From Bufo bufo (Eukaryota; Chordata; Amphibia; Anura; Bufonidae): DNA of 64,000 bases. A program made the position numbers and the translations under genes. The stretch covers positions 68,479,371 through 68,543,370 of the forward strand of contig NC_053393.1 in NCBI RefSeq assembly GCF_905171765.1, read 5' to 3'. A model generated the notes under the pieces. It made no database searches. It saw only the letters and a program-made list of their open reading frames with translations, and was not told where the DNA came from. Below are positions 60,401 to 64,000 of the stretch, one piece after another (within the stretch, counting starts at the first letter, position 1; each line of letters begins with the position of its first letter).

Positions 60401-60907
60401 CACACATGCATGCTCGGCTCTATGAGGAAGTCCAGAGGAATAGCCCTGTGTCAAACAAGCCTATGATCTGTCACACTGTAACAAGCTGCACAGCTGTGGG
60501 AGCCAGATATGCTTATGACTGGATGGATCTGGATGTTTCCACTCACTGACAGCAAGCAATATCCGACGAGTGTGAATACACCTTCAAGACGATTTCAAAC
60601 TGCCAACCGCTGGTGAACCACAAGTGTCAGCATGCCCTACAGTGCATAATGATCCCAGGTCATAAACACAAAGCGGCCGGGCCCGCAGGCAACCGCCCCC
60701 CTGAGCTGGGACTTAGGCCTCAGGCCGACTCCGAATGGACTGTCCCCCCTGCACAGCAACCACTACGACCCTCCCACGGGAGCCGCACACACGGACATCA
60801 GGGATACAAGGCAACGACGCGACGAACATGGCGGCTTCTCTCACCTCCGTGCTCTGGTGCTTGAAAGTATCCAAAAACAAGAGCTCCATTGCGGACTCAC
60901 CCGCCAT
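24841..60907 (-). CDS. virma: VIRMA (virilizer-like m6A methyltransferase associated), 24 coding exons
   Basis: The exons sum to 5454 bases: 1817 residues plus a stop, against about 1812 in human. All junction phases agree. The protein starts MAGESAMELLFLDTFKH, followed by the conserved N-terminal domain, an 11-proline run (exon 5), PQPRGPRTPPGPPPP (exon 6), and a long Asp/Glu tract (exon 7). Helical armadillo-like repeats span about residues 300-1500. The C-terminus is rich in RGG/RGR and ends RGRHVRSFTR. VIRMA is the nuclear scaffold of the m6A writer accessory complex (WTAP, ZC3H13, HAKAI, RBM15) and directs methylation near stop codons and 3' UTRs. No stop or frameshift was seen in any exon, so the gene looks functional. 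Intron 17 uses a GC donor. Transcription should start in the GC-rich region just above 60907. Confidence 0.97.
24999..26527 (-). other. VIRMA intron 23
   Basis: The intron contains hairpin-type repeat sequence (for example, CTGAACAGGA arms at about 25760-25800 and TTTAAGTTAG/AACCCCTTTAA ends). No other gene was recognised. Confidence 0.5.
26528..26668 (-). CDS. virma: VIRMA exon 23
   Basis: Residues about 1719-1766: NYSRREGVRVLNW, APRGTYVESRGAQSNFDRGP, then PSLRQSS. It is part of the arginine/glycine-rich C-terminus. Acceptor TTTAG, donor GTAG|GTGCGT. Confidence 0.95.
26669..27616 (-). other. VIRMA intron 22
   Basis: It holds a hairpin (arms CAGCCTGACC.TGGCTCTAC at about 26847-26870 and 26903-26927) and a TA microsatellite at 27364-27414. 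Confidence 0.6.
27364..27414. repeat. (TA)n microsatellite, about 25 units
   Basis: An uninterrupted AT/TA run of about 51 bases in VIRMA intron 22. Confidence 0.95.
27617..27948 (-). CDS. virma: VIRMA exon 22
   Basis: Residues about 1608-1719: SEYIEPAKRAHFVPLPRGRG, GFGQAMRPHDLFRQRKQNTS, SMHVDDFVAAERKEVVPQ, ISSRGGF and GGRGAFHSQSRFFTPPAPK. Close to human over the whole exon. Acceptor CAACAG, donor AAAG|GTGGGT. Confidence 0.97.
28023..28512. mobile_element. TWA-flanked MITE (Harbinger-like), in intron 21
   Basis: It is flanked by TAA on both sides. The ends are GGGTACTTTCACACTTGCG and the complement CGCAAGTGTGAAAGTACCC. Relatives lie at 34833, 44199, 47761 and 58240. Confidence 0.75.
28653..28988. 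mobile_element. Long near-perfect palindrome with 9-base flanking repeat
   Basis: Arms of about 155 bases (28657-28813 against 28826-28983) are almost fully complementary. CTTGTCAAC flanks both sides (28644-28652 and 28989-28997), consistent with a 9-base target duplication. It is a MITE of undetermined superfamily in VIRMA intron 21. Confidence 0.75.
29277..29440 (-). CDS. virma: VIRMA exon 21
   Basis: Residues about 1554-1608: VKVDLIDLSGKCCSDFDL, LEPSSPGRTK, GFKLGKHKHETFIT. Acceptor TTTTAG, donor ACCAG|GTGAGT. Confidence 0.96.
29441..29854 (-). other. VIRMA intron 20
   Basis: 414 bases with GT-AG ends. From about 29530 to 29840 it resembles part of a palindromic amphibian repeat (AAATCTGC, GTAGAAGGTGAAATCTGCGGC). 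No coding. Confidence 0.5.
29855..29951 (-). CDS. virma: VIRMA exon 20
   Basis: Residues about 1521-1553: TVYVLADVMDEQLKS, FSPFQPEEADVDLDL. Acceptor CTCCTGTAG, donor CTTG|GTATGA. It ends in phase 0. Confidence 0.95.
29952..31103 (-). other. VIRMA intron 19
   Basis: It includes copy 2 of the GGTCAGCAACC hairpin repeat (30372-30527) and AT-rich sequence around 30700-30760. No gene otherwise. Confidence 0.6.
30372..30527. repeat. Palindromic repeat GGTCAGCAACC, copy 2
   Basis: Starts GGGGTCAGCAACCTCCGGCA, includes ACAAGTCCTAGCATGC and GCATGCTGGGAGTAGTAG, and ends GGAGTGCCAAAGTATACTGATCCC. Confidence 0.7.
31104..31264 (-). CDS. virma: VIRMA exon 19
   Basis: Residues about 1468-1521: EQSKEDDSLESLLDNVVGFR, PVPLSEQDVETVLPAGDSLQ, NLFNN. 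Acceptor CTCCTAG, donor ACAG|GTAACA. Confidence 0.96.
31358..31507 (-). CDS. virma: VIRMA exon 18
   Basis: Residues about 1418-1467: TCGEDGGIMEVDGAQHTRTL, ELKHLLLNKDDPAQNLLLDL, EKIVL. It is in phase 0 at both ends. It is preceded by intron 17, which has a GC donor on the other side. Confidence 0.95.
31600..31985. repeat. Palindromic repeat (GGTCATTAATATCTGATCGG)
   Basis: Inverted halves share CACTGTGAATGGAACAAGAAGCA-type sequence with its complement near 31825-31855, and the element ends GGAAAACCCCTTTAATT. Confidence 0.55.
32392..32552. repeat. Palindromic repeat, copy 3
   Basis: GATGGCTAACCTCTGGCACTC pairs with GAGTGCCGGAGGTTAGCTATC, with ACTACAACTCCCA inside. Confidence 0.7.
32835..33203. 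mobile_element. TTAA-flanked MITE (GGTATTCTCATC family), copy 1
   Basis: TTAA lies at 32831-32834 and after CCCCT at 33204-33207. Inside are GGACCCGCACCTATATCGAG and GCGATATGCACCCATCGTCT. Relatives are at 35503-35948 and 49548-49978. Confidence 0.7.
33291..33423 (-). CDS. virma: VIRMA exon 17
   Basis: Residues about 1373-1417: FRKHGTALFLLLKRIVCGF, GKDTGESASSFLDFMRQIL, NSDPM. The donor is CCAATG|GCAAGT, a GC donor. Using the nearby GT four bases on would shift the frame of exon 18. Confidence 0.92.
33424..34159 (-). other. VIRMA intron 16
   Basis: 33495-33735 resembles a CACACGACCGTATGCGTTC-type palindromic MITE. 33915-34035 holds an inverted TAAATGTAAGACAGC pair also seen near 46900. No coding. 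Confidence 0.5.
34160..34377 (-). CDS. virma: VIRMA exon 16
   Basis: Residues about 1301-1373: DIALVLPSSGEAPASEVDQL, SICDCLMETLANSDSSYS, TLLTCIRTMMFLSEHDFGF. Acceptor TTTTTTAG, donor AGAG|GTAACA. Confidence 0.96.
34468..34717 (-). CDS. virma: VIRMA exon 15
   Basis: Residues about 1217-1300: AGEDKQKQFTGQTARLLALL, CKVAILHLINGGKGDERYSE, QQCAEYVASIVQYLCDQ. Acceptor GTTTCAG, donor CCAG|GTACCA. Confidence 0.96.
34833..35053. mobile_element. TWA-flanked MITE (Harbinger-like)
   Basis: TAA flanks at 34830-34832 and 35054-35056. Ends AGGTACTTTCACACTTGCG and CGCAAGTGTGAAAGTAGCC. Confidence 0.75.
35503..35948. mobile_element. TTAA-flanked MITE (AGGGGTATTCCCATC family), copy 2
   Basis: TTAA at 35499-35502 and after AAACCCCT near 35949. 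Palindromic ends contain GACAATGGGGCATATCGCTAG and its complement. Confidence 0.75.
36407..36717. mobile_element. TTA-flanked palindromic MITE (GGCCTCATGTACACGACCG)
   Basis: TTA lies on both sides. The arms AGGCCTCATGTACACGACCG and its complement CGTGTGCATGAGGCCT enclose several TTTGCGGTCCGCAAAAA-type hairpins. The three-base TWA duplication suggests PIF/Harbinger. Confidence 0.7.
37390..37409. repeat. Poly(G) run of 20
   Basis: Twenty consecutive G on the plus strand, a homopolymer likely to be length-variable and hard to sequence. Confidence 0.95.
37831..37939. repeat. Three consecutive perfect palindromes
   Basis: 37831-37862 (32 bases, CAGGACCTGCGCTGAC and complement, with TGACGTCA at its centre), 37865-37889 (GAAGATAGAAGG and complement around one base), and 37918-37939 (GCGCTCACCACGTGGTGAGC, plus GC). 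A further GCAGGTCCTGC block is at about 37964. Confidence 0.85.
38072..38431. mobile_element. TTAA-flanked palindromic MITE, copy 2 of the 9708 family
   Basis: TTAA at 38068-38071 and 38432-38435. Ends AAGGGAACCTGTCACCTGGA and complement, with the same AT-rich centre as the copy at 9708-10065. Confidence 0.85.
39612..39746. repeat. Palindromic repeat, copy 4
   Basis: GGATCAGCAACCTCCTCTGT at the left, GCATGCTGGGAGTTGTAGTT and GGAGTGCCGAAGG at the right. Confidence 0.65.
41344..41579 (-). CDS. virma: VIRMA exon 14
   Basis: Residues about 1139-1217: AIDPQDIAVALNTRKLWSMH, VRSFSGTSCQPMQHMVRR, QLCDLASPTALLIMRTVLDL. Acceptor TTTCAG, donor GCAGAG|GTATGT. Confidence 0.97.
41665..42209 (-). CDS. virma: VIRMA exon 13
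   Basis: Residues about 957-1138, among the most conserved parts: QQKDLKWNLAIIQLFSAEGL, CTLTLLKTMLTELLRGGSFE, TLHMLLCSIPLSGRLDGEEQ, LTISEETLANNTWSLMLKE. This is the helical repeat region. Acceptor ATTGCAG, donor ACTCAG|GTAAGA. Confidence 0.98.
42253..42701. mobile_element. Truncated TTAA MITE related to 14111-14598
   Basis: The right end (CTGCTGACAGATGCCCT followed by TTAA at 42702-42705) is intact. The left end lacks the AGGGCATCTGTCAGCAG tip and begins at the GTGCAC...TTGGCAG part, next to another TTAA (42249-42252). It lies in VIRMA intron 12. Confidence 0.75.
43024..43117 (-). CDS. virma: VIRMA exon 12
   Basis: Residues about 926-957: NLDNLMAPEGVGLLTALRVL, CHVTCPPAPVE. Acceptor ATTTTAG, donor GGAAG|GTAGGT. 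Confidence 0.95.
44199..44724. mobile_element. TWA-flanked MITE (Harbinger-like)
   Basis: TAA flanks both sides. The ends GGCTACTTTCACACGGGTG and GCGAGTGTGAAAGTAGCC enclose several ACGGATCCGTTTTCTATG-type inverted blocks. Confidence 0.75.
45757..45922. repeat. Palindromic repeat, copy 5
   Basis: The arms extend to GTTCTATATCAGGGATCAGC and GCTGATCCCTGTTCTATATA, the longest arms of the seven copies. Confidence 0.75.
46175..46257 (-). CDS. virma: VIRMA exon 11
   Basis: Residues about 898-925: ELAKWLEPLKSIRFEINCIT, GLIDYIKQ. Acceptor CTTTCAG, donor AAGCAG|GTAAGT. Confidence 0.96.
46424..46578 (-). CDS. virma: VIRMA exon 10
   Basis: Residues about 846-898: DTKSKKSVAYNYACLLVLLV, VQTSNDVQMLETHSAPLLKL, DENNAKLQ. 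Acceptor CTTTCAG, donor TACAAG|GTAAGA. Confidence 0.97.
47329..47498. repeat. Palindromic repeat, copy 6
   Basis: TCTAGGTCAGTGATGGCTAAC pairs with GTTAGCCATCACTGATCTAGG, with ACAACTCCCAAGATG and GGGAGTCGTAG inside. Confidence 0.75.
47761..48520. mobile_element. TWA-type MITE, near identical to the copy at 58240
   Basis: Starts GGGCTCTTTCACACCTGCG after TTA and ends CGCAAGTGTGAAAGAGGCC. Internal blocks (GGCATAGAGTTCCGTCGTCG, GCTCCCGGGGCGCTCCAGAA) are shared with 58240-58991. The right flank does not repeat TTA. Confidence 0.75.
48643..49134 (-). CDS. virma: VIRMA exon 9
   Basis: Residues about 682-846: YLHNHQFLESATLLLSLPGT, EILQFLAQSQKGLLFLLFEN, LLSILHNLYLITFNPIGRSA, LITLMEFCSKEALG. Acceptor TCTCAG, donor CTTGG|GTAATC. 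Confidence 0.97.
49135..50118 (-). other. VIRMA intron 8
   Basis: It contains a TTAA-flanked MITE (49548-49978); the rest shows nothing coding. A smaller ATATTGTTGGCT/AGCCAACAATAT inverted pair lies at about 49336-49450. Confidence 0.6.
49548..49978. mobile_element. TTAA-flanked MITE (AGGGGTATTCCCATG family), copy 3
   Basis: TTAA at 49544-49547 and 49979-49982. Ends AGGGGTATTCCCATGACAGA and its complement. Confidence 0.8.
50119..51271 (-). CDS. virma: VIRMA exon 8 (largest)
   Basis: Residues about 298-682: DDGYEQISSDEDGIADFERE, EDLASVPTMTYDPYDRDLGP, GAKWVTALEEVPSLIVKGLS, PIALNVRQLKAGTKLVSSLA, LLELILMDQTVRVFTACSAV, ITGPPERDDPYPILF. Start of the armadillo-like helical region. Acceptor ATTTCAG, donor TTTAG|GTAAGG. 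Confidence 0.98.
51272..52313 (-). other. VIRMA intron 7
   Basis: It has repeat-like inverted sequence at 51640-51890 (CCTATCCTCAGGATAGGTCAT) and 51900-52245 (GCCCTTTTACACTGC against GCAGTGTAAAGGAGCC). No coding. Confidence 0.55.
52314..52589 (-). CDS. virma: VIRMA exon 7 (acidic)
   Basis: Residues about 206-298: GEKEDDREQREGYFEPISPD, then a long run of Asp and Glu ending DEEEIE. The conserved YFEPISPDR motif identifies it; the acidic stretch is low complexity. Acceptor ACACTAG, donor GAAG|GTGATT. Confidence 0.95.
52924..53049 (-). CDS. virma: VIRMA exon 6
   Basis: Residues about 164-206: EEDKEDQYNGSPPRPQPRGP, TPPGPPPPDDDDDDEPMPAA. Acceptor CTTCTTAG, donor GCAG|GTAGAC. Confidence 0.96.
53050..53778 (-). 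other. VIRMA intron 5
   Basis: 53397-53690 resembles the CACACGACCG-type palindromic MITE (GGGCTCACGCACACAACC against GTGTGCATGAGCCC). No coding. Confidence 0.5.
53779..53953 (-). CDS. virma: VIRMA exon 5 (polyproline)
   Basis: Residues about 106-164: VNTDGLVLKGWYNCLTIAVY, GSVDRVILNHERDS, eleven prolines, then QHQPIGLKRNPKH. Acceptor TTTCAG, donor CATG|GTAAGC. Confidence 0.97.
54537..54585 (-). CDS. virma: VIRMA exon 4 (49 bases)
   Basis: Residues about 89-105: LEYDENNSIIFRPNGK. Acceptor TTTCATCAG, donor GAAAG|GTAACG. Confidence 0.95.
54713..54863. repeat. Palindromic repeat, copy 7
   Basis: GATCAGCAACCTTCGGCACTC pairs with GAGTGCCGAAGGTTACCGAT (one or two changes), with GCATGCTGGGAGTTGTAGTT inside. 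It lies in VIRMA intron 3. Confidence 0.75.
55138..55224 (-). CDS. virma: VIRMA exon 3
   Basis: Residues about 60-89: ETSPHTFHLDLFFNNVNKPS, ATVFDRLG. Acceptor CTGCAG, donor GGGGAG|GTTTGT. Confidence 0.95.
55225..56624 (-). other. VIRMA intron 2
   Basis: A palindromic repeat at about 55284-55562 (GGGTCCATTCACACGTC and GACGTGTGAATGGACCC) and a TAA-flanked MITE at 55770-56129. No other coding. Confidence 0.6.
55770..56129. mobile_element. TAA-flanked palindromic MITE
   Basis: TAA lies at 55767-55769 and 56130-56132. Ends GGCTACCTGCACACATCG and CCTGTATGCAGGTAGCC. Confidence 0.7.
56625..56740 (-). CDS. virma: VIRMA exon 2
   Basis: Residues about 22-60: QGSNVDVVRFPCVVYINEVR, VIPPGVRAHNNLPDSRAYG. 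Acceptor TTTACAG, donor TACGG|GTGAGC. Confidence 0.96.
57849..57961. repeat. Compound minisatellite
   Basis: Two 25-base units beginning GTGTACAGGTAGAGGGGTCAC are followed by two 24-base units beginning GTGTGCTGCTCCCAGGTCAC and a partial third. All share the GGTCACAGGC-type core. Confidence 0.85.
58057..59104. mobile_element. Palindromic element split by a TWA MITE
   Basis: The outer ends GGCCTCAGGCACACACCCG and CGGCCGTGTGCCTGAGG pair. The middle is occupied by the MITE at 58240-58991. Confidence 0.65.
58240..58991. mobile_element. TTA-flanked MITE nested in 58057-59104
   Basis: TTA at 58237-58239 and 58992-58994. Ends GGGCTCTTTCACACTTGCG and the complement. Close in sequence to 47761-48520. 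Confidence 0.8.
59265..59790. repeat. Long inverted repeat in intron 1
   Basis: The left half (AGGAGAAACAAAATGGCTGCC, GAGGACAAGGTACTTCACAAC, CATGAGGAGACATGAAGTAC) is complementary to the right half (GTACTTCATGTCTCCTCATG, GTTGCGAAGTAACTTGTCC, GGCCATTTTATTTCTCCT). Arms are about 230 bases with moderate divergence. Confidence 0.75.
59792..59911. repeat. Half of a TTAA MITE (AGGGGTATTCCC family)
   Basis: Only the right half remains: TATAGGTGCGGGTCCCAGCG through CCCCCATTGTCTATGATGAG to CCCCT and TTAA. Confidence 0.55.
59948..60228. repeat. Inverted-repeat element in intron 1
   Basis: CATATTGCTTCCTT and CATCACATTATACACTG on the left pair with CAGTGTATAATGTGATG and AAGGAAGCAATATG on the right; the CCACCCTGCA and TGCAGGGTGG blocks also pair. 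Confidence 0.75.
60845..60907 (-). CDS. virma: VIRMA exon 1 (start codon)
   Basis: Residues 1-21: MAGESAMELLFLDTFKHQST followed by E. The ATG at 60905-60907 was chosen because it matches the family N-terminus. A second ATG lies seven codons in. Donor GGAG|GTGAGA. Confidence 0.96.
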
Positions 60908-61035
60908 GTTTGGTGTGGGCGGGGAAGTGAGGAGGCGGGACTTCCGTTCTCTGACAAGCGCGTCCGAGTAAGCGACAAGGTATCAGCCAATGACGATCTA
61001 GAGCGGCCAGTAGCTCCGCCTCTCATGGAACTGTC
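60908..61035 (-). promoter_or_regulatory. VIRMA promoter region, TATA-less and GC-rich
   Basis: On the minus strand, going toward the ATG, there is a CCAAT-type ATTGG (60987-60991), an ETS-type CGGAAGT (60940-60946), GC boxes (CCCGCCTCC and CCCCGCCC), and a YY1-like AACATGGCGGG overlapping the start codon. This set is typical of housekeeping vertebrate promoters. The exact start site is not visible. Confidence 0.6.
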
Positions 61036-61468
61036 GCCAGTACAGCTGGTCGCCATGAAACCGGTTGGTTACCTGAGGAAAGGCTATAGATTGGCAATGG
61101 ACGAATGTTGCCTATATTTTGTGTTAATAGGGGAATATAATCACTCATAACAATAAACACGGTTATTAATACTGAAGGGATTGCACAGTCAGTCAAAATT
61201 ACTTTTAAACTGGTTCACAATATTGTACAAAATATAAGGCATGCTCACCTCCGTGACACGCCAACGTGCTAGCTCCCCGGGTTACAGTACCGCATTGCTC
61301 TTGGCCACCATATTGGACAATTTTGTAAAGTTGGCATGCGGGAGACTTACGAATGCGACATGCAAAGGACGGCACTGAAATCAACCCTTTTTTAAGCCAC
61401 CGCACGTTACGTGACGCTGCATTCCCCCTCCAAGCAGATTTGGGTGTCGGGGTGACACAGCTTTCCTG
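61036..61468. other. No gene seen upstream of VIRMA
   Basis: Mixed unique-looking sequence without a clear exon or repeat. An open plus-strand frame begins inside the promoter but has no recognisable protein features. Confidence 0.5.
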
Positions 61469-61472
61469 CTAG

Positions 61473-62568
61473 TGCAGCGTCCCACTACGTGTGTGGGCAC
61501 TGCTCAAAAGCACTTTTTTTTTATATATATTATTACAAGCATTTGGTTGTTATGTGTAACTTCGCATTTGTGTGACTGCAAAATCCCTGTTAACAGGCCT
61601 ATTAGGTGCAATTTATGCATCCCGCCACTAGATGGGGATAAAGTGCAGGTCCTATATATACTCAGGTCAGGCCTAGTGAGGCAGATCAGATTAACTAGGA
61701 TGTAGTCAGCAGAGAGCAGATCTGAGATCAACTTAGTGGGAAAGATAGAGTGAAGACTTCGCAACACAGATTAGTGAGTGGAGCCAACTTCGCTAGGAGG
61801 TGATACTCAGATGTTTCGGCGCAGAAGAGCGTTTTCCTTCTGTGGCCGGACTATAGACTTGCATCCCCGACCAGTAGGAGAAGAGTTTGCCTCCCTGGAA
61901 AATAAACAAGCATTCCTAGGAATCGTCGGTGATAAGAGCCATTATTTAGGGCCACAGACACCTTTGCATGGTGGAGGACTTATAGCTTCAGGCAGCCACA
62001 CCAACCTTGTGAGGGACAGTTGAGTTTTCACATACTTAGCTTGTAGGGAAAGTCAAGGAATAGGATCCAAGGCATCTAAAGTAACCAGGTACACCTAACC
62101 CACTGCTCCAAAACCAACCAAGCACCTGACAAGCCCTAAACAGTGGATTTGCAGTATTGTCTCTGTATCATCTAAAGACTGCATAAGTGTACTACTGCAA
62201 CTGAAAAACCACTAAAGTAAAAGTTGTGAGTTGCATCTTACCACTGTCTACCTCATTATTCCTACCTATGGTTGTAACACCATTAACTGTACTGGCGTCA
62301 CGACAAAATACATCAAAGGACTCAGCCGCAACAAGTACCCTAAGCACCCCTAACATCAAGGGTACCTCAAACTCCATCTTGGCTGAAGCTTCCCTACCAC
62401 AGAGCGTGCCCCGGAGGATTTTGTGCTGTCCACCTCAACACTGTGCTGCCAGCCCACGGAGGCTTTCTGCCAACCGTGAGTAAGCTGATGAACTGTGTGT
62501 TATACCATTTGACCCCTCATCGGTCCACCGTGAACCTCACGTGTACCCCCTGCGACTGGCTGGCTGCA
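61473..62568 (+). mobile_element. Probable solo LTR (1096 bases)
   Basis: Termini TGCAGC...GCTGCA form a perfect 6-base inverted repeat and are flanked by CTAG on both sides (61469-61472 and 62569-62572). Inside are a TATA box (CTATATATA at 61652) and AATAAA (61901-61906), in the order expected of an LTR read on the plus strand. No internal retroelement genes are present. Confidence 0.65.
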
Positions 62569-62898
62569 CTAGGGTTGCCAAAAAGAATACCGCTGGGTAA
62601 AAAGGAGATGCGCTTGGGGGCATGGCTGTTATTTGACACCAATGGTTTAATCATATTTTGATTTTCTCGTGCATGGCATGGGGGGACACAGCACCATGGG
62701 TATATGCCCAGCTGACACTAGGAGGCTGACACTAGAAACAAAAAAAGTGTTGGCTCCACCCAGGTGGGCTATACCCCTCTGCCAGAGCCGAGAGAGATCA
62801 GTCTAGTTCTAGTGTCCGTAGGAGGCAGACATGACCTGCTATCTTTTTTCGCAGGTCATCCTGCTAATTTTATTTTTTATTTTATTTTTTCTCTGCAG

Positions 62899-63089
62899 GT
62901 TTCGGCCTGCTGCAGGGGTGGCTCCATCGTGTTCCACTTTAGTTGCCCCCCTGCGGGCGCGTACTCGGGTACCTGGCAGCCACCCAGTCCCCGTGGATCT
63001 GCTTCCGCAGTGGAATTCCGGTGGACCCACGGCTCTCGTGTTGAGTCCGCCGAGGGGGTGGTCATTGCTGCGCCTGAAGACGTTGGAAG
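62899..63089 (+). other. Possible 5' exon of the DIRS element
   Basis: The segment is bounded by a strong acceptor (TTTTTTCTCTGCAG at 62898) and a strong donor (GGAAG|GTGAGT at 63090). Splicing is inferred; reading frame and start codon were not determined. Confidence 0.4.
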
Positions 63090-63767
63090 GTGAGTAGGGA
63101 TCCGGATCCATTCCGGGGATCCTGTAGTCCCCTTCCCCCTCTCTCCTTCCCTCCCTCTCCTGAGCCCCTTAGAGTAGCTGATTGAGCAAGGGGGCACTGC
63201 CTGTGGCACTTCTCATCTCCAGGGGGTCATTTTTGGGCTGGACTCCTGCAAGGGGGCACATGTTTTTCCTGGGCCTGGCCCTTTAAGACGGCCGTTATCG
63301 CGGTGATCGGAAACCTTCCCGCACTGACTGGGATCATTTTCTGCACCTACCTGGCCTATTCCGGGCCCCCCCACCCCCGCATCGGCGCTGTGTCCACGCT
63401 CCAGCTGCTGCTTCCGGACGTCACAGCGATCGCGGGCGTCCGTTTCCGGCCGCACGTTACCAATCGAGGACCCGGCTTTTCCGGCCGACTAGGCCGCAGG
63501 TCACGTGGGGCGGAGCTCCGTCTCCGCCTCCTCTGTGCTTCCCGGGCTTTTCTCCTTTCACCCTCCTCTCTGTGGGTGGAACCCTGGGAGGCGCTTGTTT
63601 CTCACCCAACCCTGTATCAGCGCGGGCTGCTGGGGGGGCGTTCCTTTTCTGCCGGCTCCTTCCTTCCTGCAGTCTCTGCTGTTCGCCATCTTGCGATCGG
63701 TTCTCTGTCTGGACACAGCACCATTGGGTCTGGTAGGCAGCCTTGGCTGACTTTTTTTTCTTTGCAG

Positions 63768-64000
63768 GCTCCACCCTCCACCCTCCTGTCTTCCTCTGGT
63801 CGGGACCCCACTCCCCCTGCCACCATTTCCACTCATTATGCCTGTTCCATGTGTAATAGGAAGTTCCCATGCGGCCAGTCTACCTCTCTCTGCGCGCAGT
63901 GCCTCAACCCCAGGCCCGCCCAGTCCGCCCCTGCGGCCCCCTCCTTGTCGGTTCTTCCGGAATGGGCTGCTACCCTGTCCCAAGTCATAGGTAACCTTGC
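63768..64000 (+). CDS. DIRS gag-like protein, partial at window edge
   Basis: After a pyrimidine-rich acceptor-like TTTCTTTGCAG the frame is open to the window end. It contains CSMCNRKFPCGQSTSLCAQC, a four-cysteine zinc-binding motif, and PEWAATLSQVIGNL, resembling the start of gag proteins in vertebrate DIRS elements. No in-frame ATG was seen upstream in this segment, which would fit a spliced leader. The gag protein would package element RNA. It continues past 64000, so intactness is unknown. Confidence 0.55.

Larger units (their letters stand above)
56741..60844 (-). other. VIRMA intron 1, 4.1 kb
   Basis: The intron contains inverted repeats at 57030-57320 and 57430-57735, a minisatellite (57849-57961), nested MITEs (58057-59104), and two further inverted-repeat elements (59265-59790, 59948-60228). 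No coding. Confidence 0.6.
62663..64000 (+). mobile_element. 5' part of a second DIRS-like element
   Basis: It begins TTTCTCGTGCATGGCATGGG with GGGGGACACAG and GGGTATA, matching the pattern of the terminus of the DIRS element at 15946-20827 (TTTCTCGCCCAT..., GGGGGACACAGG, GGGTATAGC). It runs into a gag-like frame at the window edge. The rest lies outside. Confidence 0.65.

Noticed and set aside
63457..63983. Several long minus-strand open frames rich in Gly/Arg/Lys
   Set aside because: They overlap each other and are antisense to the DIRS gag region; composition reflects GC-rich DNA.

Overview
The window is nuclear DNA from a vertebrate, most likely an anuran amphibian. The evidence is multi-exon genes with GT/AG introns, a full-length VIRMA gene close to the human protein, and a dense load of palindromic MITEs, L1-superfamily LINEs, DIRS-like retrotransposons and Tc1 elements of the kind common in frog and toad genomes. 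Nothing looks bacterial: there are no operons, ribosome binding sites, CRISPR arrays or phage genes. The species was not determined.

Layout. (1) 1-14.1 kb is a graveyard of mobile elements. It holds LTR-like remnants, a degraded L1-superfamily LINE (956-6914) with its own insertions, and a second LINE 3' half (9215-11711) that sits inside a MITE and is itself split by a TTAA-flanked MITE. (2) 14.64-24.27 kb, plus strand, carries the 3' four coding exons of a TRAF-type zinc finger/coiled-coil protein resembling RNF151 and NRDP1 (RNF41). Its first visible intron contains a DIRS-like retrotransposon (15946-20827, minus strand) with a Tc1 transposon (18504-20120) inserted in it. Its second intron contains a solo LTR. 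(3) 24.84-60.91 kb, minus strand, is VIRMA (virilizer-like scaffold of the nuclear m6A writer complex). I traced 24 coding exons; their lengths sum to 5454 bases, giving 1817 codons plus a stop with every junction phase consistent. The introns are packed with inverted-repeat elements. (4) 60.91-61.04 kb is a GC-rich, TATA-less promoter for VIRMA. (5) 61.47-62.57 kb is a probable solo LTR. From 62.66 kb to the window edge lies the 5' part of a second DIRS-like element with a gag-like zinc-knuckle reading frame.

The two genes are tail-to-tail, with stop codons 572 bases apart and poly(A) signals positioned so that the two 3' UTRs should overlap. VIRMA would act in the nucleus as the large scaffold holding WTAP, the METTL3/METTL14 core and accessory subunits. 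The zinc finger protein would be a ubiquitin-ligase-like adaptor if a RING exon exists upstream, but none was found in the window. I see no functional link between the two.

I did not find a new multi-gene system. The most informative items are the complete VIRMA model with a GC-AG intron, the left/right terminal repeats plus internal complementary region of the DIRS element, the multi-level transposon nesting, and several long near-perfect palindromes inside VIRMA introns.
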